The position numbers were made by a program, and so were the translations under genes. A model generated the notes under the pieces. That model worked only from the letters and a program-made list of their open reading frames with translations. It was not told the origin of the DNA and searched no databases. 8,955 bases of DNA from Lachnospiraceae bacterium (GTDB taxonomy: Bacteria; Bacillota; Clostridia; Lachnospirales; Lachnospiraceae), in the NCBI GenBank assembly GCA_003535955.1, contig DPZM01000262.1:1-8955 (forward strand). Reading direction: 5' to 3'. This document shows positions 1 to 6,585 of the stretch, in pieces. Each line of letters begins with the position of its first letter. The stretch's first letter is position 1.

Positions 1-428
1 GCGGCAATACCTGCTCCAAGAAGCTAACAAAGGGTGAGATGAAGTATCAGGCTATCATGGCCCGTTCACTTCCCGTTGAGGTTACAAACGGAACTCTTGA
101 GGGCGATATTGTTCCCGGACCTATCACCTTCTACCGCCTGCAGTCAACAGCTGACAACATCCTTCGCGCATATGTTGCAGAGGGTGAGGTTCTTCCTGTT
201 GCCACAAGGTCATTCGGTGGTATCGGCGTATTCGCTATACCTGAGATGGGGCGTTTCTACCGCCACGTTCTTATCCAGAAGAATTATCCTCATCACGGAG
301 CAGTTGCTTTCGGACACTTCGGTAAGGCACTCTTCGAGGTATTCAAGTATATCGGCGTATGTACCTGCGAGATCGGTTACAACCAGCCGGCATCACTTCC
401 TTATCCGACAGAGAACCCTTTTAAGTAA
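1..428 (+). CDS. L-fucose/L-arabinose isomerase family protein, C-terminal part (5' end outside window)
   Basis: This is the C-terminal end of a sugar isomerase that interconverts an aldose and a ketose (fucose/fuculose or a related sugar) in the cytoplasm. The reading frame (codons from base 3) is open to the left edge without a stop, so the ATG at 39 is internal and the gene is 5'-truncated by the window. The visible roughly 141 residues match what I know of the family's C-terminal domain: a GTLEGDIVPGPITF stretch, then RLQSTADN, SFGGIGVFAIPEMG, the HHGAVAFGHFGKALFEVFKYIG block and a terminal YPTENPF. Full-length relatives are about 480 to 500 residues, so roughly 70% is missing. Codon use is strongly biased (AAG, ATC, TTC, GGT, CGC), unlike the next gene, which suggests high expression. 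The sugar substrate cannot be fixed from this fragment. A hairpin terminator follows 25 bases after the stop. Confidence 0.82.
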   Translation, partial: GNTCSKKLTKGEMKYQAIMARSLPVEVTNGTLEGDIVPGPITFYRLQSTADNILRAYVAEGEVLPVATRSFGGIGVFAIPEMGRFYRHVLIQKNYPHHGAVAFGHFGKALFEVFKYIGVCTCEIGYNQPASLPYPTENPFK

Positions 429-453
429 AATAATTTAACAATAATTTATAGTT

Positions 454-483
454 CAAAAGGCGCTGTGAAAACAGCGCCTTTTG
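454..483 (+). terminator. Hairpin terminator after the isomerase gene
   Basis: A perfect 13-bp inverted repeat (arms 454-466 and 471-483) closes on a GAAA tetraloop. The core is GGCGCTGT/ACAGCGCC, flanked by AAAA on the left and TTTT on the right. This is the form of an intrinsic terminator for the upstream isomerase gene. The T-run is short (four), and the A-run on the left gives the same form on the opposite strand. The stem ends only 15 bases before the next start codon, so it may also lie in or beside the leader of that gene. Confidence 0.88.
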
Positions 484-498
484 TGATAAACTGTCATT

Positions 499-2016
499 AT
501 GACTAAAAAAGCATTAATTATAGGAGCCGGTCCGGCTGGTCTTACAGCAGCCTATGAGCTATTAAGCAGAACAGAGGACATTGAAGTCACAATCCTTGAG
601 GAATCGGATGTTTTGGGAGGAATATCAAAGACGGTCAACTATAAAGGAAACCGTATGGATATGGGTGGACATCGGTTCTTTTCCAAGGATGCAGGAGTAA
701 ATGAGTGGTGGGCCAAGATGCTTCCTATGCAGGGCAAAGCAGACCCCGAGACAAATGATGAGGTGATGCTTAAGCGGCATCGCATATCAAGGATCCTTTT
801 TGAGTCAAAATTCTATGATTACCCTATTACCTTAAAAGCCGGAACCATCAGAAATTTCGGTATATTAACAACGCTGAAGGTTGGTTTTTCATATCTCGGA
901 TCGGTATTACACAAACTTCCGGAAGATAATCTTGAAAATCTTTATGTGAATTCCTTTGGACGTAAGCTTTACAGTATGTTTTTTGAATATTATACGGAAA
1001 ATCTCTGGGGGAGACATCCTTCACAGATAGATGCTTCATGGGGCAGGCAGAGGACTAAAGGATTATCGATACCCGGAATTATAAAGGATTACTTTGGCAA
1101 AGTGTTCAAGATTAAGAACCGTAAAGTAAACACTTCCCTTATAGAAGAATTCAAATATCCCAAATACGGGCCGGGACAGATGTGGGAAGTAACAGGTGAG
1201 AAGATAATAAAGATGGGCGGCAAGATAATGAAAAATGCCCGTGTCACAAGTGTCAGGTTAGAGGAAAACAGGGTGGTGTCTGTCGGATATGAAACATCGG
1301 AAGGGCACATGGAAACGGATGCGGATTACTTGCTCTCCTCAATGCCCGTTAAGGACCTGATCGCCGGAATTAACGGCGAATCCAAAGACAGTGTTCCTGC
1401 GGAAATAAAAAGGATAGCAGCCGGTCTCCCGTACAGGGATTACATGACCTTGGGAGTTCTGGTTAAGAAGCTTAAGATAAAGAATAATACGGATATCAAA
1501 ACACCGGGAAACATCATACCCGATTGTTGGATATATGTTCAGGACCGTAATGTTAAGATGGGAAGAATCCAGATATATAACAACTGGTCTCCATATCTGG
1601 TAAGGGATAATGAAAACACGGTATGGCTGGGACTTGAATACTTCGTCAATGAAGGTGATGATCTATGGTGTATGAGTGAGGATGGATTTTCGAAGTATGG
1701 TGTTGATGAGTTAATAAAGCTTGGATTTATTGATTCTGGCGCTGATGTCATTGATACACATATGGAGAAGGTTAAAAAGGCATATCCGGCTTATTTTGAT
1801 ACTTATAATGAAATGAACACTCTTACTGAGTATTTATCCGGTATAGAAAACCTTTATTGCATCGGAAGGAACGGACAGCACAGATACAATAACATGGACC
1901 ATTCAATGGTTACGGCTTTTGAAGCGGTTAAATGCATTATTTCGGGAAATCCGGATAAGTCGGCTTTATGGAATGTGAATACGGAGAAGGAATACCATGA
2001 AGAGAAACAGACTTGA
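499..2016 (+). CDS. FAD-dependent oxidoreductase, amine-oxidase/UDP-galactopyranose-mutase-like (NAD(P)-binding Rossmann)
   Basis: This 505-residue flavoprotein has a dinucleotide-binding site at the extreme N-terminus: GAGPAG at residues 9-14, and an acidic residue (E34/E35) after the second strand, the usual ribose ligand. DMGGHRFF (54-61), NLWGRHPSQI (168-177), YPKYGPGQMWE (220-230) and a C-terminal GRNGQHRYNNMDHS block (456-469) place it in the protoporphyrinogen-oxidase/UDP-galactopyranose-mutase-like group, a family of mostly uncharacterised members often found with glycan genes. The reaction and substrate are unknown; a nucleotide-sugar or lipid-linked substrate is inferred from the next gene. 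The ATG at 499 is well supported because the FAD motif needs this N-terminus and a stop lies in frame at 487, yet no Shine-Dalgarno site is visible in 484-498. The 3' end overlaps the glycosyltransferase gene by 20 bases. Codons are more AT-rich than in the isomerase. It is not a canonical UDP-galactopyranose mutase, which is shorter. Confidence 0.88.
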   Translation: MTKKALIIGAGPAGLTAAYELLSRTEDIEVTILEESDVLGGISKTVNYKGNRMDMGGHRFFSKDAGVNEWWAKMLPMQGKADPETNDEVMLKRHRISRILFESKFYDYPITLKAGTIRNFGILTTLKVGFSYLGSVLHKLPEDNLENLYVNSFGRKLYSMFFEYYTENLWGRHPSQIDASWGRQRTKGLSIPGIIKDYFGKVFKIKNRKVNTSLIEEFKYPKYGPGQMWEVTGEKIIKMGGKIMKNARVTSVRLEENRVVSVGYETSEGHMETDADYLLSSMPVKDLIAGINGESKDSVPAEIKRIAAGLPYRDYMTLGVLVKKLKIKNNTDIKTPGNIIPDCWIYVQDRNVKMGRIQIYNNWSPYLVRDNENTVWLGLEYFVNEGDDLWCMSEDGFSKYGVDELIKLGFIDSGADVIDTHMEKVKKAYPAYFDTYNEMNTLTEYLSGIENLYCIGRNGQHRYNNMDHSMVTAFEAVKCIISGNPDKSALWNVNTEKEYHEEKQT

Positions 2017-3217
2017 TAATTATACGGTCTTTTTGATCATATCACTTTCAGGAACCCTTCTGTTTCTGTTGGTTCTTCTCATAACCGGAGGGAACGGGGC
2101 ATCCTGGCTGGCAATGGAGAATAATTTCGACAACTTCCTTACCGATCATTTCAGGCATATTGCCTTTGCTTCGGACATGCAGCATTTTTACTTCAACACG
2201 ATGGATGCAACCTTTCCGCCATTTGCCTACCTGTTTTATTACCTCCTTTACCGGATAAATCCGCATGCATGGAAGGTAAATGAGTGGGAAGAATGCCGTG
2301 ATTATCAATATAACCCGTTGACATATCTTATACTTGCTATCCTTGTCGTTCTTCTGTTCCGGTTTCTTGTGGATAAGCTGCTCCCGCAATACAGTAAGGG
2401 TAAAAATGATCTGTTCGTAATGGCAGTTGTGCTTTCGGCACCTATGATGGCAGGTGCACTTGAGAGAGGTAATATTTCCTTTCTGACAGCCGTAATGCTT
2501 CTTGCTGCGCTTTACCTTAAGGATTCTGATAAGGCGTGGAAACGGGAAGCTGCGCTTTTGCTCATAGCGGCTGCTTCGGGACTTAAACTGTATCCTGCGA
2601 TATTCGGAGTTATCTATATTGTTGAGAAACGCTATAAAGAAGGTATAAGACTGTTAATTTACGGCCTGCTTGTATTTATGGTCCCTTTTATCTTCTGCGG
2701 AGGTGTACCGGGGCTGATACAATACCTTAAAATCCTTTTCTTTTTTGAAAATCAGGGATACCGGAGCTGGACAAACGTAAGGAATTATCTGCTGTGCATA
2801 TCAGACCTGCTCGGACAGTATGAAAAATCGGCTTCTTTTGTCAAATACTTTAAACTGGCAGAGAATTTCTATCTGCTTTTTTGTGTGATCAGCATGTTTA
2901 AGACAAGGGAAAAATGGAAGTATGTGCTCTACACTTCGGGCATAATGGCTTTATATGTGCCCTTCAGCTACAGGTATACCTCCGTATACATGCTGATTCC
3001 CCTTGTAATTTACCTTGCGCAGGATATGGATAAACAGAAGAAGATATACAGTATCCTTTTTGCTCTTACTTTTACTGTTCCGGTATACGGGATGATGACA
3101 TCCCTTGCTGCTGATTTCTTTATCTTTACTCCCATCTATATTATGATGATATATTCTTTTGCTGAAGACTGGATCATTGGGAGTAAAGGAAAAACTACAG
3201 GTCAAGCTCCAGCATAA
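1997..3217 (+). CDS. Polytopic membrane glycosyltransferase, GT87/DUF2029-like (GT-C fold)
   Basis: This 406-residue integral membrane protein has about nine to eleven hydrophobic segments, the first at residues 10-30. Features typical of GT87 (DUF2029) enzymes, which move sugars from polyprenyl-phosphate donors on the outer face of the membrane, are an acidic loop after the first segment (D45, D50), FPPFAYLFYYLL (73-84), ALERGN (154-159) and GLKLYP (195-200). The family call rests on those motifs and the topology; acceptor and sugar are unknown. The start ATG overlaps the oxidoreductase by 20 bases and has a good site, GGAGAAGGA at 1983-1991, 5 bases before the ATG, so the pair is probably translationally coupled. 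The 3' end overlaps the convergent exonuclease gene by 23 bases, with no hairpin between them. A generic membrane protein of unknown role is the main alternative. Confidence 0.75.
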   Translation: MKRNRLDNYTVFLIISLSGTLLFLLVLLITGGNGASWLAMENNFDNFLTDHFRHIAFASDMQHFYFNTMDATFPPFAYLFYYLLYRINPHAWKVNEWEECRDYQYNPLTYLILAILVVLLFRFLVDKLLPQYSKGKNDLFVMAVVLSAPMMAGALERGNISFLTAVMLLAALYLKDSDKAWKREAALLLIAAASGLKLYPAIFGVIYIVEKRYKEGIRLLIYGLLVFMVPFIFCGGVPGLIQYLKILFFFENQGYRSWTNVRNYLLCISDLLGQYEKSASFVKYFKLAENFYLLFCVISMFKTREKWKYVLYTSGIMALYVPFSYRYTSVYMLIPLVIYLAQDMDKQKKIYSILFALTFTVPVYGMMTSLAADFFIFTPIYIMMIYSFAEDWIIGSKGKTTGQAPA

Positions 3218-4022
3218 GGGGCGTATGATCCTGTCTGGGACCGGAGTCTATCATGGAAGAGGTTCTGATCTTATCTTTAAGCCGGTCGCTTACAAGAAAA
3301 TAGTCGATCCTCCAGCCTGAGTTGTTTATCTTGCTGGTCTTAACCCTCTGGGCCCACCAGGAATAGGCACCCTTTATATCTCCGTTTTGATGGCGGAAGG
3401 AATCGGTAAAACCCTTGGATAAAAGGTTTGTAAAACCGGACCTTTCTTCATCGGTAAATCCGGGTGAAAAGTGATTCTGATCGGGATTGGCAAGATCGAT
3501 CTCCTTATGTGCAACATTATAATCGCCGCAGGCAATGACCGGTTTATCCCTGTCAAGGCCTGCAAGATAGTCAGCATATCTTACATCCCATATACACCTG
3601 TCGGCAAGCCTCTTCAGGCCGTCTCCTGCATTTGGAGTGTATACCAGATTAAAATATACATTTCCGATATCGAGGGTTATCATACGGCCCTCAGAATCCA
3701 TGGTATCAGGAGCTCCGATTTCGGGGAAGTCAGCCGTTACCTGCAGATTCTTTTTATATAGAGCCATTGTTCCTGCGTAACCCTTTTTAGCCTTTCCGTG
3801 AGAGCTTATATATACATAATCATAGTCCGGGAAATATTCTTTAAGTATTTCCTCCTGTTTTTTGTTCATGCCGTTCTCGGGGAGCTTGGTTTCCTGCAGG
3901 GCAATTATGTCAGGTGATCCGGCTCCTATCGTTTTAAGTACATCCCTTGACAGGTCAGACCTTGGGCTTGTGCCTGTAAGAGCAGCATTCAGTGAATCTA
4001 TGTTCCATGATATGAACTTCAT
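3195..4022 (-). CDS. xth: Exodeoxyribonuclease III / AP endonuclease (ExoIII family)
   Basis: A cytoplasmic DNA-repair nuclease that cuts at abasic sites and removes 3' blocking groups in base-excision repair. The endonuclease/exonuclease/phosphatase fold is complete. Numbered from the start chosen here, it shows N7 (ISWNIDSLN), E44 (LQETKLP), GYAGTM at 81-86, Y128 (YTPNAG), D167 and N169 (GDYNVAH), D240 (GWRIDYFLVS), and D265-H266 (DHTP). N7 sits exactly where E. coli ExoIII has it. The catalytic Glu is about ten residues later than in E. coli because of a longer loop at 17-30. An ATG three codons upstream (4031) gives 278 residues, but GGAGGT at 4037-4032 is only one base from it and ten from the ATG at 4022, so 275 residues is preferred. 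The gene stands alone, divergent from the DUF1846 gene. DHTP in place of the more usual DHCP is a minor variation. Confidence 0.93.
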   Translation of the reverse strand: MKFISWNIDSLNAALTGTSPRSDLSRDVLKTIGAGSPDIIALQETKLPENGMNKKQEEILKEYFPDYDYVYISSHGKAKKGYAGTMALYKKNLQVTADFPEIGAPDTMDSEGRMITLDIGNVYFNLVYTPNAGDGLKRLADRCIWDVRYADYLAGLDRDKPVIACGDYNVAHKEIDLANPDQNHFSPGFTDEERSGFTNLLSKGFTDSFRHQNGDIKGAYSWWAQRVKTSKINNSGWRIDYFLVSDRLKDKIRTSSMIDSGPRQDHTPLMLELDL

Positions 4023-4031
4023 ATATCCCAT

Positions 4032-4037
4032 ACCTCC
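4032..4037 (-). promoter_or_regulatory. Ribosome binding site that decides the exonuclease III start
   Basis: GGAGGT on the minus strand. It lies one base before the ATG at 4031 and ten bases before the ATG at 4022. Only the second spacing is workable for a ribosome, so translation most likely begins at 4022. Confidence 0.7.
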
Positions 4038-4046
4038 AATTTAGAG

Positions 4047-4075
4047 TTGAAAAATCCTACTTAAGATAATAAACT
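4047..4075 (+). promoter_or_regulatory. Candidate sigma-70 type promoter for the DUF1846 gene
   Basis: TTGAAA (4047-4052) and TAAACT (4070-4075) are separated by 17 bases, with a 5/6 match at -35 and 4/6 at -10. A second weak pair, TTAAGA (4061) and TATTGT (4083) with a 16-base spacer, is an alternative. The first pair's -10 overlaps the -10 of the opposing promoter, so the two transcripts could interfere. A good ribosome site, GGGAG at 4106-4110, lies 7 bases before the ATG at 4118. Confidence 0.4.
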
Positions 4076-4094
4076 ATTAAGGTATTGTTTTAAA
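4066..4094 (-). promoter_or_regulatory. Candidate sigma-70 type promoter for exonuclease III
   Basis: On the minus strand, TTTAAA (4094-4089) and TATTAT (4071-4066) are separated by 17 bases, matching 4/6 and 5/6 of the -35 and -10 consensus. Transcription would begin near 4059, leaving a leader of about 37 bases that includes the GGAGGT site. The region is AT-rich, so chance matches are possible. Confidence 0.45.
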
Positions 4095-4117
4095 GAGGAA
4101 ATATCGGGAGAAAACGG

Positions 4118-5596
4118 ATGAAAACAGGATTTGATAACGAGAAATACCTTAAAATGCAGTCAGAGCACATCATGGAGAGGATAGGCAAGTTCGGCGACAA
4201 GCTCTACCTTGAATTCGGTGGCAAGCTCTTCGACGATTACCATGCTTCCAGAGTCCTTCCGGGATTTGAGCCGGACAGTAAGCTGCGCATGCTCATGAAG
4301 CTGTCGGACAGGGTCGAGATTGTGATCGTTATCAATTCAAGTGATATAGAGAAGAATAAGGTAAGAGGTGACCTGGGGATTACATATGATGAGGATGTGA
4401 TCCGCCTTATAAGTGAATTTGAAAAAAGAGGACTGTACGTAGGAAGCGTTGTGCTGACCCAGTTCAAGGGACAGGGGGCAGCCGAAGCCTTCCAGACCCG
4501 CATGGAGAACCGGGGGTATAAGGTATATCATCATTATAAGATAGAGGGTTATCCTTCAAATGTTAAGCTTATAGCAAGCGATGACGGATTCGGTAAGAAT
4601 GATTATATAGAAACGGCAAGACCGCTGGTGGTTGTTACGGCTCCGGGACCCGGCTCGGGGAAAATGGCTACCTGTCTGTCACAGCTTTACCATGAGAACA
4701 AGAGGGGGATAAAGGCGGGGTATGCCAAGTTCGAGACCTTCCCTATCTGGAACCTTCCGCTTAAGCATCCGGTCAACCTGGCTTATGAAGCTGCAACAGC
4801 GGATCTAAATGATGTAAATATGATCGATCCCTTTCATCTTGAAGCATATGGAGAAACAACGGTCAATTACAACAGGGACATCGAGATATTCCCGGTACTT
4901 GACTCGATCTTTGAAGGAATATACGGACATAACCCATACAAGTCACCCACGGATATGGGTGTTAACATGGCCGGCAATTGCATAGTTGATGATGATGCCT
5001 GCTGTGAGGCTTCCAGGATGGAGATAATCCGCCGCTACTATACCACATTAAACGGTGTTGTTAACGAGAAGTCTTCGGAAAGCGAGGTTGTAAAGATCGA
5101 GCTTATCATGAAGCAGGCCGGCATTACCACGGATGACCGCAAGGTTACGGTGGCTGCCAACAAACGGGCGGAGGATCTTTCGGTACCCTGTGCGGCCATT
5201 GAGCTTGCGGACGGAAGGATAATCACATCCAAGACATCCGATCTTCTCGGGGCGTCGGCGGCACTTCTCCTTAACGCGCTTAAGGAGCTGGCCGGTATAG
5301 ATCATGAGCTTCATGTAATATCAAGGGAAGCCATTGAGCCCATACAGACACTTAAGACGGAATATCTCGGAGGTAACAACCCGAGGCTTCATACGGATGA
5401 GATACTTATCGCGCTTGCCATGTCGGCCGTAAACGATAAGAATGCCAGGGCTGCAATGGAACAGCTGCATAAGCTCAAGGGCTGTCAGGTCCATACATCC
5501 GTAATGCTGTCGGATGTGGATATCAAGACATTTAAGAAGCTGGGTGTGGATCTTACCAGTGAACCGGTGAAGAAACAGACTGTAAATGAGGTATAG
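4118..5596 (+). CDS. DUF1846 (UPF0371) family protein of unknown function
   Basis: This 492-residue soluble protein has the length and conserved blocks of the DUF1846 family: an N-terminal MKTGFDNEKYLKMQSEHI opening, FGGKLFDDYHASRVLPGF (33-50), HHYKIEGYPSNVKLIASDDGFGKN (138-161), a glycine-rich APGPGSGKM (175-183), KFETFPIWNLPLKHPVN (204-220), and MGVNMAGNCIVDDD (280-293). The APGPGSGK stretch follows a hydrophobic strand (LVVVTAPG) and resembles a nucleotide-binding P-loop, though GxxGxGK spacing is only loosely met. A structure of one family member exists from structural genomics, but I know of no assigned reaction. The ATG has a clear ribosome site (GGGAG, 7-base spacing). The nucleotidyltransferase gene begins 15 bases after its stop, so the two are probably one transcript. 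No signal peptide or membrane segment is visible. Family assignment is firm; function is not. Confidence 0.9.
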   Translation: MKTGFDNEKYLKMQSEHIMERIGKFGDKLYLEFGGKLFDDYHASRVLPGFEPDSKLRMLMKLSDRVEIVIVINSSDIEKNKVRGDLGITYDEDVIRLISEFEKRGLYVGSVVLTQFKGQGAAEAFQTRMENRGYKVYHHYKIEGYPSNVKLIASDDGFGKNDYIETARPLVVVTAPGPGSGKMATCLSQLYHENKRGIKAGYAKFETFPIWNLPLKHPVNLAYEAATADLNDVNMIDPFHLEAYGETTVNYNRDIEIFPVLDSIFEGIYGHNPYKSPTDMGVNMAGNCIVDDDACCEASRMEIIRRYYTTLNGVVNEKSSESEVVKIELIMKQAGITTDDRKVTVAANKRAEDLSVPCAAIELADGRIITSKTSDLLGASAALLLNALKELAGIDHELHVISREAIEPIQTLKTEYLGGNNPRLHTDEILIALAMSAVNDKNARAAMEQLHKLKGCQVHTSVMLSDVDIKTFKKLGVDLTSEPVKKQTVNEV

Positions 5597-5611
5597 GGAA
5601 GGGGCAGAAAG

Positions 5612-6529
5612 ATGGATAAACCGATTCTTATTATAATGGCGGCCGGTATGGGATCAAGGTACGGCGGCCTAAAGCAGATAGATCCCGTTGATGAGCATGG
5701 AAACAAAATAATTGATTTTTCCATATATGATGCGATCCGTGCGGGATTTGATAAGGTGGTATTTGTAATTAAAAAGGAAAATGAGAAGGATTTTCGCGCC
5801 TCAATAGGTGATATCGTTAAGGATCACATAGAGGTTGAATACGCCTTTCAAGAGCTTACAGATATCCCGGAAGGATGCAGTATTCCGAATGGACGCGTTA
5901 AGCCCTGGGGTACGGCGCATGCTGTGCTCAGTGCAAGGAAGGAAGTGAACGGGCCCTTCGCGGTGATAAATGCGGATGATTTTTATGGCAGGGAAGCCTT
6001 CAGGGTCATATATGATTATCTTGCAGGCAATAAGGATGATGATAAGTACCGTTATGCCATGGTAGGATACGAACTTAAGAATACACTTACAGAAAACGGG
6101 TATGTATCAAGAGGAGTGTGTTCCACGGATAAGGACGGCTTTCTTACAGATATTGTAGAACGTATCCGTATTGAAAAGGACGCAGATGGGGCCAGGTTCA
6201 GCGAAGACGGTGGTAAGTCTTTTGAGCCCATCGATGAAAACAGCATTGTTTCCATGAATATGTGGGGTTTTTCGAGGAGCTTTATCGATGAGGCAGGCAG
6301 GAGCTTTACTGAATTCTTTAATGATACCGTACCTGCCGATCCCCTTAAGGCGGAGTGCTACCTGCCGGGTGTTGTCGATGAGCTGCTTAAGGCCGGCAAG
6401 GCGACCGTTAAGGTGTTAAGGTCATCCGACCGCTGGTTTGGTGTCACCTATAAGGAAGACAAACCCTTTGTCGTTGAATCGATAAAGGCACTGAAGGGTA
6501 AGGGAGAATATCCTGACAGGCTGTGGTAA
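5612..6529 (+). CDS. Sugar-1-phosphate nucleotidyltransferase-like protein
   Basis: This 305-residue cytoplasmic enzyme belongs to the NTP_transferase family, which makes NDP-sugars from NTP and a sugar-1-phosphate. The N-terminal signature MAAGMGSRYGGLKQ (9-22) carries the GxGxR nucleotide loop (G12, G14, R16) and the conserved lysine K21. KPWGTAHA (97-104) is the base and sugar contact region, NADDFYG (120-126) carries the metal-binding acidic residue, and MNMWGF (215-220) and SSDRWFGVTYKEDKP (271-285) complete the fold. It lacks the left-handed beta-helix of GlmU-type enzymes. The nucleotide and sugar are unknown. The start is fixed by AAGGGG at 5599-5604, 7 bases before the ATG. The gene is 15 bases behind the DUF1846 gene. 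A sugar kinase or phosphotransferase, which would supply the sugar-1-phosphate, is not in the window. I leave the symbol empty because galU, rmlA or murU would each be a guess. Confidence 0.86.
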   Translation: MDKPILIIMAAGMGSRYGGLKQIDPVDEHGNKIIDFSIYDAIRAGFDKVVFVIKKENEKDFRASIGDIVKDHIEVEYAFQELTDIPEGCSIPNGRVKPWGTAHAVLSARKEVNGPFAVINADDFYGREAFRVIYDYLAGNKDDDKYRYAMVGYELKNTLTENGYVSRGVCSTDKDGFLTDIVERIRIEKDADGARFSEDGGKSFEPIDENSIVSMNMWGFSRSFIDEAGRSFTEFFNDTVPADPLKAECYLPGVVDELLKAGKATVKVLRSSDRWFGVTYKEDKPFVVESIKALKGKGEYPDRLW

Positions 6530-6585
6530 ATAAGTGACTGTCAAAAGACAAGCTCAAACAATGATACTACGGATGGTATTGAATA

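Noticed and set aside
175..182. DUF1846 glycine-rich loop (protein residues 175-182, coded at about 4640-4663) as a true Walker A ATPase motif
   Set aside because: APGPGSGK only approximates GxxxxGK[ST]: K182 is followed by Met, not Ser/Thr, and no Walker B is evident, so ATPase activity is not claimed.
76..438. 120-codon plus-strand frame overlapping the isomerase fragment
   Set aside because: It lies in a different frame under a clear isomerase coding region, has no ribosome site, and its protein is low-complexity Ser/Leu/Arg-rich in the manner of a shadow frame.
499..6529. A single contiguous glycan biosynthesis cluster covering the oxidoreductase, GT87 and nucleotidyltransferase
   Set aside because: The genes are split by a minus-strand repair gene and a divergent promoter region, and no polymerase, flippase or other glycosyltransferase is present.
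6530..6585. Possible terminator or promoter between the nucleotidyltransferase and the transporter
   Set aside because: The only hairpin is a 4-bp TGTC/GACA stem with no T-run, and the best promoter-like pair (GTCAAA/GATACT) is too weak to support.
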